Source of the DNA: a virus
IMG/VR virus record: IMGVR_UViG_3300039186_001681
Coordinates: 1-45,020 of that record
Length of the DNA: 45,020 nt
Direction: 5' to 3' (one strand)
Numbering within the stretch: position 1 is the stretch's first letter; each line of letters opens with the position of its first letter. The position numbers and the translations under genes were made by a program. Of this stretch, positions 1 to 7,776 are shown one piece after another. The notes below the pieces were generated by a model. It did no database searches, was not told the DNA's origin, and worked only from the letters and a program-made list of their open reading frames with translations.

Positions 1-606
1 ATTACTCTTAAGTAGACCAGAGTAGAACTTCTGCTCTAAATCTGTACTACGAGTTACCGCCTCAAGTAGGCCAGGTGTTTCTGTATACGTATCAAATGTA
101 GTTTCACTTGTATCAAGCAGATCGACATTATGATAACTATCGATATCCCAAGCTGAAGTAGTACTATCAAACTTATTATTTACACGTACTCCAGTTTGAA
201 ATGATATAGCTACATTTGTCTCAAGTAGGTTGCTTAAGTCTCTAGAAGCGATCTCTTCAAAGTTTTTTACCGCTTCGTCATTAGCCTGACCCATCTTAGT
301 CATATTAAATGAATTAAAGTAAAGTTTAATACTCTTACTCTCGACAATATACTCACTGCTACACGGGTATACACACTTCACAATACCTGTAACCGGTTGA
401 CCATTCTTAAGAAGGAATGAACATTCATATGCATTCCACGTATCTGACCCTACAAACGGTAGATCATCTTCGAAAATATTAAGATATTCTCTATTACTAC
501 TCCGTGGTTCTTTCACTAATAAACCTGCATCATATGTACTCTTATACTGAGACGTCTGACCTAGGTGCTTACTAATATTACTGTTATCTAATTTACTATT
601 TCCCAT
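1..606 (-). CDS. queF: QueF, NADPH-dependent preQ0 reductase (partial, N-terminal 202 residues)
   Basis: The gene starts at ATG 606-604 and runs off the left edge without a stop. The translated part matches the E. coli-type bimodular QueF along its length: a YDAGLL segment near residue 27, PRSSNRE, DDLPFVGSDTWNAYE, the VESKSIKLYFNSFN signature, and finally GLLKSN. In E. coli QueF the catalytic Cys190 directly follows LLKSN, so the window ends one codon before the expected active-site cysteine. QueF reduces the nitrile of 7-cyano-7-deazaguanine (preQ0) to the aminomethyl of preQ1 in the cytoplasm. Its ATG overlaps the stop of the upstream kinase gene by 11 bases, so translational coupling is likely. 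Assignment from residue patterns is strong. Whether the catalytic Cys and Asp are intact cannot be seen here. Confidence 0.9.
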   Translation of the reverse strand, partial: MGNSKLDNSNISKHLGQTSQYKSTYDAGLLVKEPRSSNREYLNIFEDDLPFVGSDTWNAYECSFLLKNGQPVTGIVKCVYPCSSEYIVESKSIKLYFNSFNMTKMGQANDEAVKNFEEIASRDLSNLLETNVAISFQTGVRVNNKFDSTTSAWDIDSYHNVDLLDTSETTFDTYTETPGLLEAVTRSTDLEQKFYSGLLKSN

Positions 607-1144
607 AATTATCAATTGTATTATATATTACTTCTAACCGTTGTTCAACTGTACCCTTTAACCTCACTACATTAATACCGTAATGATCAATAGCAGTTTC
701 AAACAAGTTAATGATTGTATCTCTAAACGACATGTTATTGCTTCTCTCTCCGTCATCAACTAACGGGATATCCGGTTCCGTATAGAATATAACATCTACC
801 TTATGCACCAGTTTCTTAAAGAGATACTCGCAGTATAGCATAGTCTCAGGATCAGTCTTCTCATTATGATACTGATACGTTGTATACACTAACCCATCTA
901 GAATACATCTATCCATAACTGTATCTTTACCTTTTGTTGTAAGGTAGTTCTCTAGATGAGCATTAAGAATAGCTAACTGAGTCATTCCGTCACCATTTTC
1001 ATTGATATCTAACTTATATTTTCTCTTTACTAAACGAGTGACTTCCGGTATAAATTTATACTTTTCAAACCTCTTATCTTTTTTAATCGCTTTTAGTAGA
1101 GTAGTCTTACCTGTACTCTGAGCTCCTGTAAAACTAATAACCAT
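596..1144 (-). CDS. P-loop kinase / AAA_28-like NTPase embedded between dpdA and queF
   Basis: A 182-residue protein from ATG 1144; an in-frame TTG at 1150 is the only earlier start. The Walker A motif is GAQSTGKTT at residues 7-15, and MDRCILDGLVY near residue 97 is typical of the AAA_28/NadR-like kinase group, which phosphorylates nucleosides or small metabolites. It overlaps the dpdA stop by 11 bases and the queF start by 11 bases, so the three genes look like one translationally coupled unit. Position suggests a role in 7-deazaguanine DNA modification, for example phosphorylating a precursor or a modified base, but the substrate cannot be read from the sequence. A general deoxynucleotide or nicotinamide-riboside kinase is the main alternative. 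A second member of the family lies at 24772-25569. Confidence 0.75.
   Translation of the reverse strand: MVISFTGAQSTGKTTLLKAIKKDKRFEKYKFIPEVTRLVKRKYKLDINENGDGMTQLAILNAHLENYLTTKGKDTVMDRCILDGLVYTTYQYHNEKTDPETMLYCEYLFKKLVHKVDVIFYTEPDIPLVDDGERSNNMSFRDTIINLFETAIDHYGINVVRLKGTVEQRLEVIYNTIDNYGK
620..648 (-). promoter_or_regulatory. Possible internal promoter for queF
   Basis: On the minus strand TTGAAC (648-643), a 17-base spacer and TATAAT (625-620) lie inside the end of the kinase gene. The ATG of queF is 13 bases beyond the -10 box, which would give a leader of about 7 bases. The box match is good, but it lies in coding sequence and its spacing to the ATG is longer than in the other promoters of this phage, so it is tentative. 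Confidence 0.35.
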
Positions 1145-1925
1145 ATCCAATAATCTCCTTAAATTGTTCCGTATTATATAAAATATCTTCTTTTTGACTA
1201 TCCGTTACATCATGATCAATCAAATCTGCTAACATAATAGACGGCTTTTCATTCAATCCTAGATCACCATTATATCTAAGTTCCTTAATACCAGCAACCA
1301 CTGGGTTAGATGTATCTACTGATCTAATACTTCTATCACCGACGTAATGTTTAAACTCTTTTGCTAATGAGCATCCAAGTAAGTGGTGAGGCTTATTCTT
1401 ATTCCATACCCCGTCAGATTTAAGCTGATCAATTAATCTACGACGGCCGTCACACCATCTCTCGAGCTTAGTCTTACCGCGACCGGTAACAAGGTAGTAG
1501 CTAAAGTCGAAACTGATAGCAATATAATCTGCAAAGTCAGACATATACCTATAGCAGTCAACAATTTCATCGTATGTCTTGCCCTGTACAGCTCCAATCT
1601 TTAGACCCGGTAGATCAGGATACTTGGCTGTAAAGCTCTGAAAACTCTCCATGGTGGCATAACCATCTTCAAGTACATCTGGTACAATATAAAAACTAGG
1701 CTTCAACTCTTTAGCATATGTAGCAAACTTATCCGGATCAAACGCTTCACCTAATTCAAAAATACTATTATCTAACAATACCTGCCTGCCACGTTTAATT
1801 GAATTTTTAAAAAACTGATAGTATTCAGGGTGGGTTTCAAATAGATGAACTAGCGCATAATCGTAATCATTATACGATACAGACTCATCGAGGAACGAGA
1901 TCGGACTTTCATGGGATACATACAT
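1134..1925 (-). CDS. dpdA: DpdA-like DNA 7-deazaguanine transglycosylase (TGT fold)
   Basis: A 263-residue protein with the signature order of tRNA-guanine transglycosylases: an LLDNSIFELGE segment (residues 50-60, matching the TGT DSGGFQ region with D52), GAVQG at 111-115 (matching GIVQGG), SFDF near 138-141, LLGCS at 182-186 (matching the LMGVG region) and SVDTSNP at 202-208, where D204 aligns with the TGT nucleophile. The CxCxxC...H zinc site near the C-terminus of tRNA TGTs is absent, and the protein is shorter. Both fit phage DpdA, which swaps guanine in DNA for a 7-deazaguanine base. It leads an operon with a P-loop kinase and queF, so the substrate is probably preQ0 or preQ1. The start is supported by a promoter placing +1 on this ATG. 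A small archaeosine-type TGT acting on RNA is the alternative, less likely in this context. Confidence 0.82.
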   Translation of the reverse strand: MYVSHESPISFLDESVSYNDYDYALVHLFETHPEYYQFFKNSIKRGRQVLLDNSIFELGEAFDPDKFATYAKELKPSFYIVPDVLEDGYATMESFQSFTAKYPDLPGLKIGAVQGKTYDEIVDCYRYMSDFADYIAISFDFSYYLVTGRGKTKLERWCDGRRRLIDQLKSDGVWNKNKPHHLLGCSLAKEFKHYVGDRSIRSVDTSNPVVAGIKELRYNGDLGLNEKPSIMLADLIDHDVTDSQKEDILYNTEQFKEIIGYGY

Positions 1926-1931
1926 ACATAT

Positions 1932-1959
1932 ATTATACCTTATAAAACTGCTATTTCAA
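1932..1959 (-). promoter_or_regulatory. Sigma70-type promoter of dpdA (leaderless)
   Basis: On the minus strand TTGAAA (1959-1954), a 16-base spacer and TATAAT (1937-1932) are followed by 6 bases and the ATG of dpdA at 1925. Usual -10 geometry places +1 on the A of the ATG, and no Shine-Dalgarno sequence is present. Confidence 0.8.
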
Positions 1960-1967
1960 GTTAAATA
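1960..1967 (+). promoter_or_regulatory. Late promoter for the 1973 gene
   Basis: GTTAAATA resembles the T4 late element TATAAATA and is followed by exactly 5 bases and the ATG at 1973. It abuts the -35 box of the divergent dpdA promoter, so the two cannot easily be occupied at once. Confidence 0.6.
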
Positions 1968-1972
1968 TATGT

Positions 1973-2584
1973 ATGGCATGTAAAAAATTTAGCATCGATC
2001 AGTTAACAGATAAGTTAACAGGAGTTAACCCAGTTAATTTTAATGACGTGTCTGATAAAATTAAGAACTTTCAAATTGACACCACATTTAATGCTGCGTT
2101 ACCTGATATTAACAGTAAAGTATCAAACGCTATCGATAATTTTAAAAATATATCGACCGGTTCGCTGCCGACTTTAAATATACCGGATTTAGACCCTACA
2201 GCCTTTTTTGAGAAAATTGATAAAAAAATAGACGCAGCATTAACATCTTTTAAAGATGTTAGAAATAAACTCAATGTTGAAAACTTAAAAGCTCAGTTAA
2301 ATCTAGATTCACAGCTAAATTGTATCAATACAGATATAGTATCGACAGAAGAGGTTGCTATTACGCAGAGTGGTATATTTGAAAATATTAAAGGTAGTGT
2401 TGGGTCGATATCAAATAATCAGTTAAGAGATTTTAATCTGGACCCAAGCAATCAGATAGCAGCTGCAAATAATATGACATTAGATACTATTACTAAAGCA
2501 AAAGAAGCTGCAGCTAAAGGAACAACAAACGTGGCTCAAGCATCTAAACAGAAAGTTAGTCTTAATAGAATAAAGGGTTTATAA
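1973..2584 (+). CDS. Putative virion/baseplate-associated protein, helical
   Basis: A 203-residue protein of unrecognised family, rich in Asn, Asp, Lys and Ser, with long amphipathic helical segments (about 45-125) and an Ala/Lys-rich C-terminal helix (about 165-200). No enzyme motif or membrane segment is visible. It is read from a late-type promoter and directly precedes the gp5-like hub gene with a small hairpin between them, so a baseplate or tail role is inferred from context. The start is supported by the TAAATA-N5-ATG spacing. Confidence 0.6.
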   Translation: MACKKFSIDQLTDKLTGVNPVNFNDVSDKIKNFQIDTTFNAALPDINSKVSNAIDNFKNISTGSLPTLNIPDLDPTAFFEKIDKKIDAALTSFKDVRNKLNVENLKAQLNLDSQLNCINTDIVSTEEVAITQSGIFENIKGSVGSISNNQLRDFNLDPSNQIAAANNMTLDTITKAKEAAAKGTTNVAQASKQKVSLNRIKGL

Positions 2585-2586
2585 AC

Positions 2587-2607
2587 TAATAGCTTTATGA
2601 GCTATTA
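2587..2607. other. Intercistronic hairpin
   Basis: TAATAGCT (2587-2594) and AGCTATTA (2600-2607) form a perfect 8-bp stem with a 5-base loop just after the stop at 2584. No T-run follows, so it looks like an RNA-stability or processing element rather than a terminator. Confidence 0.5.
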
Positions 2608-2638
2608 ACTCCTAATTTAAGAGGTAAATATATATACG

Positions 2639-4885
2639 ATGAAGAAATATTACGGTAATTATATAGGGGTCGTTATTCAAAATAACGACCCTGATCAGTC
2701 AGGTAAGGTGAAGGTTTTTGTACCTCATATTTCATCAACTATTTATAATGATTGGGTTAGGAGTACAGATAATAAGAGCATTAAATTTATAGGTAATAAT
2801 ATAGATGAAGATATTACCGGCATTATCGAGGATTTAAAGAGGTTAACTCCATGGTCAGAATGCGCATCACCGTTAGTAGGGGAAAGTTCAAGTGGTAGGT
2901 TTAATAACTACAACATGACCGGCAGCGTATCTGATAGTAATTTTTACTCGACAACTACTAATCTAGCCGCATCAGCTGATATCGGGCAAGCTCCAAGTAA
3001 CTTATTTGACTCTGATATAACACTAAATGATGCATTTACAGATGCAGCTGAAAATGTAAATAGACCTAACCCTCTATCATTTGAATACAAGCCAAATGCT
3101 CATTCAAATCAAGCAAAAGGATCCTTTTGCATACCATCCGTTGGTTCACATATATGGGTATTTTTCAGGGAAGGTAACCCGCAGTTTCCTGTGTATTTTG
3201 CGGCAAGTTTCGGTCAATCAGACTGGAAGGGTATATATGAATCATCAGAAACACCGGGAGTAGACTACCCAGGCACATATGAAAATAAGAGCGCCGGTAT
3301 TACAGACTATAATGACAATGTTGAGGCATATAGAAATAAATATGTTATTAATCAAAAAGGTGGTTCATTAGAGTTTGTAAACAGTGATTTAAATGAAAAG
3401 ATAAGATTAACACATTATTCTGGTTCATTTAAGGAAATGAATAACCAGTCAACTGTTGAGTTAGCTAGTAAGAATAGTCAAAAGCTTACACTTAACGATT
3501 CATATAATACAGTTAGAGGCTTTAAGAATGAGTATACCGGTAAGAATTTAGATGAAATTGTCTACAGAGACAAATATAAAAAGGTAGGTTCGCTAAACGA
3601 AGAATATTTTGAAAAGTGGAAAGACCTAGTAGGTAGTATACAGGAATTTAAACAGTTGTTTGAGATAAAGAGAACTAATGATAATAGTGTTAAGAACGAC
3701 GACGGTATAACAGTTTTAAAGAGAAATAGTCTGTTACAGGAAAGATCCGGCGATTTTACATCATACCCGGTTACAGATGGTAGTATACAGTACGGGGCAC
3801 TAGCTAATACCAATCCCGGGCCGACATATTCAATGATAGCTGATAATACCGCTGATGGTCCACAGATCTGGACAGATAGTCAAGAGGCAGGTCCGAGTAA
3901 TTCAAATCCATCTGCTGCCAGTTGGCCTGCAGAAAGCGGGCGTGAATGGGGACCGGGAGGTACTGGTAAAAGTGTATCAACCCAAGACGGCACATGGGAT
4001 ATTGAAGAGAATAAGGATAAGCTAAAGGAGATTATTGAAGCTAGTTTACCAGAACTTACTGAAATAGAAAATGAGCTTGGGATCGGTGGTAGTGAAGTTA
4101 TTCAAATAACTAAACATAAAATGGAAACTATCGGGATGCTGATGAATGATTTCGGTAGTATTCGTTTAGACAACATTGGTAAATTAGTTAATAACGAGGT
4201 TCTAGTAGACTCAAACGCGGTTTATATGAATAAGTCTGATAGTCCGTTAGTAGAGTACGTACATGTACAAGACTTACCGGGCGGTGACTATACATTAAAT
4301 GTATGTAATAGGTTCAATGTAATGGTGGGTGCAGGCGGGTTAAACCTCAAATCATATGGCGCTACTAATATAACCGGTACTATTACAAATATGGTCGGCG
4401 AGCAGGTTAATATAGCTTCTGAGAATGAAGTTAATATTGACGCTGGTACTATTAATATTAGTGCAGATATACTCAGATTGAGAAACAAGAGACAGCGGCA
4501 AATATTAATTGAGAATAGCCTTGGCGTTAACAACAATGTTATTATCGGTGGTGGTCTACACGTAGAAGGGGAAACTTATTTACAGCACGTAACTGCTCCC
4601 GTCGAGTACCAGAAAACGGAACCGACGATATCATATAGTAAACCGACGAGTGCGAGAATTGGAACTGTCACGGTAACCAGTGGCTCCTCAGCAGGTACAT
4701 ATGCAGTATACGGTACTAGTGCCGCGGAGAATAGTATTGCCGGATACGCTCACTCTCACGTATTCCCGAACTTACCACTGACCTTGCTAGCCTCCAACCA
4801 AGCTGTTAGATCTGCTGCTTCTGAACTTAATACCGGTGATACTAGATCGGATGCTGAGCCGCAGCATAATGAAGGTAAGGGATAA
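2639..4885 (+). CDS. gp5-like baseplate hub / tail-spike protein without a visible lysozyme domain
   Basis: A 748-residue protein. The N-terminus (about 1-45: YYGNYIGVV, NNDPDQSGKVKVFVP) is the OB-fold opening of T4 gp5/VgrG hub proteins, and GSFCIPSVGSHIWVFFREG near 160 continues that fold. The C-terminal part (about 545-650) has short repeated strands (NITGTI, VNIASENEVNIDAG, INISADIL) like the triple-stranded beta-helix of the gp5 needle. No lysozyme catalytic pattern was seen in the middle, so cell-wall cutting may come from a separate protein such as the one at 11418-11969. The upstream GTAAATA element is 8 bases from the ATG. The family call is strong; the absence of an enzymatic domain is by eye. 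Confidence 0.82.
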   Translation: MKKYYGNYIGVVIQNNDPDQSGKVKVFVPHISSTIYNDWVRSTDNKSIKFIGNNIDEDITGIIEDLKRLTPWSECASPLVGESSSGRFNNYNMTGSVSDSNFYSTTTNLAASADIGQAPSNLFDSDITLNDAFTDAAENVNRPNPLSFEYKPNAHSNQAKGSFCIPSVGSHIWVFFREGNPQFPVYFAASFGQSDWKGIYESSETPGVDYPGTYENKSAGITDYNDNVEAYRNKYVINQKGGSLEFVNSDLNEKIRLTHYSGSFKEMNNQSTVELASKNSQKLTLNDSYNTVRGFKNEYTGKNLDEIVYRDKYKKVGSLNEEYFEKWKDLVGSIQEFKQLFEIKRTNDNSVKNDDGITVLKRNSLLQERSGDFTSYPVTDGSIQYGALANTNPGPTYSMIADNTADGPQIWTDSQEAGPSNSNPSAASWPAESGREWGPGGTGKSVSTQDGTWDIEENKDKLKEIIEASLPELTEIENELGIGGSEVIQITKHKMETIGMLMNDFGSIRLDNIGKLVNNEVLVDSNAVYMNKSDSPLVEYVHVQDLPGGDYTLNVCNRFNVMVGAGGLNLKSYGATNITGTITNMVGEQVNIASENEVNIDAGTINISADILRLRNKRQRQILIENSLGVNNNVIIGGGLHVEGETYLQHVTAPVEYQKTEPTISYSKPTSARIGTVTVTSGSSAGTYAVYGTSAAENSIAGYAHSHVFPNLPLTLLASNQAVRSAASELNTGDTRSDAEPQHNEGKG

Positions 4886-4930
4886 ACCTCAATTATTTAA
4901 CGCATTTTATAGCTTGATCAGAACCTGTTT

Positions 4931-4938
4931 AATAAATA
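4931..4938 (+). promoter_or_regulatory. Late-type promoter, leadered
   Basis: AATAAATA matches the phage's late element but lies 59 bases before the ATG at 4998, so this transcript would carry a leader, unlike most others here. Confidence 0.45.
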
Positions 4939-4997
4939 GTATTATAACCGCTTATAAAAGAAAAGACTTAAAGCAGGTAACCTTCTCATAAAATGAT

Positions 4998-5333
4998 ATG
5001 TCGCGTACAGATAACTCTCAACAACCTCCATCAAGCCGTATGAACATGAACGAAAAATCGCGTTTAGATCGCATCGAGGAGAAGATCGATAAGATGGCTG
5101 AAGCAGTGATCGCTCTCGCAAGAGCTGAAGAAAAGATATTCGGTCTTAGTGAAACCTCACATATAATATTAAAGCGGTTAGTCGAGTACGATAACCGAAT
5201 GAGAGCAGTAGAAAGACAAAGTTCAGAGTCAGCAAGTAAACTTAGATCAATTACAATGTTTTTCTGGACAATAGTAACAGCTATATCTATGTCTGTTGTA
5301 GGTGCTATTAGCTGGTTCGGAGCTGATAAGTAA
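4998..5333 (+). CDS. XhlA/holin-like small membrane protein
   Basis: A 111-residue protein. Residues 1-80 are hydrophilic with a coiled-coil-like run (RLDRIEEKIDKMAEAVIALA near 23), and residues 84-106 form a single transmembrane segment ending in WFGADK. This layout (coiled coil, then one C-terminal membrane helix) resembles XhlA-type haemolysin/holin accessory proteins. It follows the hub gene and converges on the PQ-loop gene. A lysis or membrane-anchoring role is inferred. Another single-span phage membrane protein is possible. Confidence 0.55.
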   Translation: MSRTDNSQQPPSSRMNMNEKSRLDRIEEKIDKMAEAVIALARAEEKIFGLSETSHIILKRLVEYDNRMRAVERQSSESASKLRSITMFFWTIVTAISMSVVGAISWFGADK

Positions 5334-5343
5334 AGGCTGTATA

Positions 5344-5795
5344 TTATACAGACCGGCTAATTAACCATTTGCTTCTATAGTTTTTAGTCCATAAAAAAAC
5401 CGCTTTTTGTTTACCAATATCGCGGCCCGCCTTCTCTGATTCAATCCATTTCAATTTATCAATTTCCTGCTGCTCTCGTTTAAGAAATTGATAATAACTT
5501 GAATTTTTAAAGTTTCCCGCAGCCACTATACCTGTATTTAATCTATATTGATACATAAAATATACTATTATCATAGTTAAGCTGCAAATACCTCCAAAAA
5601 TATAATTTGTTAATAGTACAGCATTAATACCTATTGTACCTATAGTATATATACCAGCACAGAAATAGCCAATAAGAGATAAAACGAATAGTGAAATACT
5701 TATATCTTCTACCTTTTTCGTCTTTATAGATTTTACTATTTGCGGTATGTAGCAGACAGCAAAACATATAGTGTATATCCAGCCAATTATTTCCA
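5344..5795 (-). CDS. PQ-loop repeat membrane protein (SemiSWEET-like)
   Basis: About 150 residues from ATG 5795; a TTG at 5817 would add seven residues and overlap the previous gene. Three hydrophobic helices occupy roughly the first 85 residues, and the first loop carries the PQ motif in CYIPQIVKSIKTK, followed by ISLFVLSLIGY, the hallmark of PQ-loop/SemiSWEET proteins. SemiSWEETs have three helices and work as dimers transporting sugars; PnuC vitamin transporters share the fold but lack the same PQ motif. About 60 charged residues follow the helices. The gene is downstream of a DNA-repair gene, and its substrate is unknown. Confidence 0.65.
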
Positions 5796-5804
5796 TTATA
5801 TTAC

Positions 5805-6245
5805 TTAATAGCTCCAAAAATATTCTAACTCTTTACCAACACGTTTAAATTTATCCTTATAAAAGGTATTATCTTTCTTTATAAGATTACTACGATGAGA
5901 TAGATGGACCCTTACATCATTAACGAAACCCGGGTAAACAACGGGTCTTGATTTATCGAAATGCGCTTCTATCTTTTCAGTACACGTATCTTTATACCCC
6001 CTACGTTTCCATTCTTTACAAATAGAAAGGCCATATAAGCATAAGGCGTTTGTATAATCGCCTTTATTATTATACCACATTTTCCTAGCTGGGTGATTCT
6101 TCCAGCCTTTAACTGGTTCGTTATTCTTAAGCTTTTTAATACTGTTAAGAAGTTGTAAAACCTCAACTCGCTGCTTTCCCAGTCTTCTGTAGTCTAGAGC
6201 TTTAGCTGATTCTTTAAATGATGCGTAAGGTAAGAAGGTCTGCAT
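5805..6245 (-). CDS. Pyrimidine-dimer DNA glycosylase family (Pyr_excise, T4 DenV-like)
   Basis: A 146-residue protein opening MQTFLPYASFKESAKALDYRRLGKQR, with GWKNHPARKMW near 47-57 and HLSHRSNLIKK near 114, the pattern of phage Pyr_excise proteins related to T4 endonuclease V. The T4 enzyme cuts at UV-induced cyclobutane dimers using the amine of Thr2. Here Gln is residue 2 and Thr residue 3, so catalysis through an N-terminal Thr would need unusual processing or a different nucleophile. TATAAT lies 6 bases before the ATG, but no convincing -35 box was found. Confidence 0.7.
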   Translation of the reverse strand: MQTFLPYASFKESAKALDYRRLGKQRVEVLQLLNSIKKLKNNEPVKGWKNHPARKMWYNNKGDYTNALCLYGLSICKEWKRRGYKDTCTEKIEAHFDKSRPVVYPGFVNDVRVHLSHRSNLIKKDNTFYKDKFKRVGKELEYFWSY

Positions 6246-6268
6246 TCATATATTATATGAAAGTTCCT

Positions 6269-6532
6269 TTATATACTGATGTACTGATCAATAAGTTTTC
6301 TGAGATCATCCTCTAATAACATACCGGTTGTAGTATTCAGTTCAACCCCGTTCTTACATATAACTGTCGTCGGAATCGATATAACATTAAATTTGCGTGT
6401 TGTTAAACTATCTTCATCCACATCTACGCATATAGCTTCAAGATTAGAGTAACCTGATGTGACTACATCAAACACTTCTTTGTACGCCTTGCATGGACCG
6501 CACCATTTTGCAGAGAATTTATAAATTTCCAT
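6269..6532 (-). CDS. Thioredoxin-like protein
   Basis: An 87-residue protein with the redox-active WCGPCK motif at residues 10-15 and the cis-Pro loop SIPTT near 53-57, a minimal thioredoxin fold. Close to nrdB and nrdA, it is the likely electron donor that re-reduces the ribonucleotide reductase after each turnover. It has its own late-type promoter (TATAAATA, 6 bases before the ATG) and is separated from nrdB by a large inverted repeat. Confidence 0.85.
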   Translation of the reverse strand: MEIYKFSAKWCGPCKAYKEVFDVVTSGYSNLEAICVDVDEDSLTTRKFNVISIPTTVICKNGVELNTTTGMLLEDDLRKLIDQYISI

Positions 6533-6538
6533 ATAGGA

Positions 6539-6546
6539 TATTTATA
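6539..6546 (-). promoter_or_regulatory. Late promoter of the thioredoxin gene
   Basis: A perfect TATAAATA on the minus strand, 6 bases before the ATG at 6532, predicting a start on or next to the ATG. Confidence 0.7.
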
Positions 6547-6574
6547 CCAAGAGTCGACCCTAATCAATACATGC

Positions 6575-6660
6575 TAAAAAATACCCACCATCCATCCCCT
6601 ATTTAGCGTTTAGTTATGCCCCGGCCTATTTTTATTTAAGGTAATGGTGGGTATTTTTTA
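6575..6660. terminator. Perfect 17-bp inverted repeat with a 52-base loop
   Basis: The 17-base arm at 6575-6591 (ending CCCACCAT) is matched exactly by its complement at 6644-6660 (starting ATGGTGGG). Each strand ends in a run of six T after GGGTA, as in a bidirectional intrinsic terminator, which fits a position downstream of nrdB. The 52-base loop is much longer than a simple terminator needs and contains short GC-rich pieces, so a structured RNA is possible. Little else is in the 168-base gap apart from the thioredoxin promoter. Confidence 0.65.
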
Positions 6661-6701
6661 ATGTATATGTGCCTTTTATTGAACTTATAAGCTATCAACT
6701 A

Positions 6702-7760
6702 TTATAGGTCAAAATCTTCAAACACTTCTTCATCAATTTCCGTGTCTCTTGCACCAATCTTATACGAACTAATCTCAGTTTCTTGAGGAGCAACTTGTAC
6801 TTTAGAACTATCAGTAAAGCTATTCAACCACCCACCAATCGGATTAGTTGGTTGATCAAAAATCTTATTATAACCTAGAGATCGAAGTCTTGAATTAGCT
6901 AACCATTCGATATAACCGCTCAACATTTCAGCGTTCAACCCGAGTAGAGAGCCTTGAGAGAAGAGATATTCACCCCACTTCTTTTCATTCTCAGCTGCAA
7001 GACCATACATATCGTATACTTTCTGCTCGTTATCTTTTAAGATTTGCTGGAACCCCTCGTCTTTATTTTCCTTCCAGTACTTCATAATGTTTTGAGTAAT
7101 AGCAGCATGAAGATTTTCATCACGGGCAATCAGGCCGATAATCTTTGAATTACCTTCCATCTTGCCTCTATAACCGAAAAAGAATGAACATGCAAAGGAT
7201 GTATAGAATGACAACCCTTCAGTTATCTGCGTTGAGAGAATTGCATTAAAGATCTTCTGCTTAATATCATCATCACTACCAAGCAGCTTGTTATATGCCG
7301 CACTAGCTTCTGCAGCTCTTTTAACAATCTCCTTATCCTCTAGAATAGAATCAAAAAATCCCGTAGCATCTTTAGTAATATTCTGCAACGTATATGTGTA
7401 AGAATAGCTATGAATTGTTTCAAACCTAGCCCAGCTTGTCATACAAATTTCTAACTCTGGGTTAGAAACATAATTCTTAATATTATGAATACTTCTCGAT
7501 AACATACTATCTGTCATAGTTTGCCATCTAAGATTACTATTAAAAATAAACTTTTCTGTTTCTGTTAGATTTTCATAATCATTGCGATCTTTTGTAAGAG
7601 AAACTTCTTCTGGTAACCAGTGAAACTCTTCTTGCTTTCTCCATAGGTCGAAAAACTTAGGATATTTAAACCTATCGTAGCGTTGAAGAGCTAGATCCTC
7701 TCCAAGAAACATCGGTTGTCTTGTTGTGTCAATATTCTTTAAATTTAGTACTGTTTCCAT
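6702..7760 (-). CDS. nrdB: Class Ia ribonucleotide reductase beta subunit
   Basis: A 352-residue R2 protein that makes the tyrosyl radical needed to reduce ribonucleotides. Iron ligands are visible at D84, E114 and H117 (in ETIHS), E181, and E215 and H218 (in RDENLH). The radical tyrosine is Y121, seven residues after E114 as in E. coli. The acidic C-terminal tail ending EVFEDFDL fits the segment that docks on NrdA. It follows nrdA by 16 bases and has one of the few clear Shine-Dalgarno sequences in the window, AAGGA at 7770-7774. A TATAAATA element overlaps the nrdA stop. No intein or split was seen. Confidence 0.95.
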   Translation of the reverse strand: METVLNLKNIDTTRQPMFLGEDLALQRYDRFKYPKFFDLWRKQEEFHWLPEEVSLTKDRNDYENLTETEKFIFNSNLRWQTMTDSMLSRSIHNIKNYVSNPELEICMTSWARFETIHSYSYTYTLQNITKDATGFFDSILEDKEIVKRAAEASAAYNKLLGSDDDIKQKIFNAILSTQITEGLSFYTSFACSFFFGYRGKMEGNSKIIGLIARDENLHAAITQNIMKYWKENKDEGFQQILKDNEQKVYDMYGLAAENEKKWGEYLFSQGSLLGLNAEMLSGYIEWLANSRLRSLGYNKIFDQPTNPIGGWLNSFTDSSKVQVAPQETEISSYKIGARDTEIDEEVFEDFDL

Positions 7761-7776
7761 ATTTATATATCCTTAT

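Noticed and set aside
1145-1150. TTG start for the P-loop kinase
   Set aside because: The in-frame ATG at 1144 gives the usual spacing to the Walker A motif and an 11-base overlap identical in length to that with queF.
2639-4885. Lysozyme domain in the gp5-like protein
   Set aside because: No T4-lysozyme-like catalytic pattern was found between the OB fold and the beta-helix, so it was not called.
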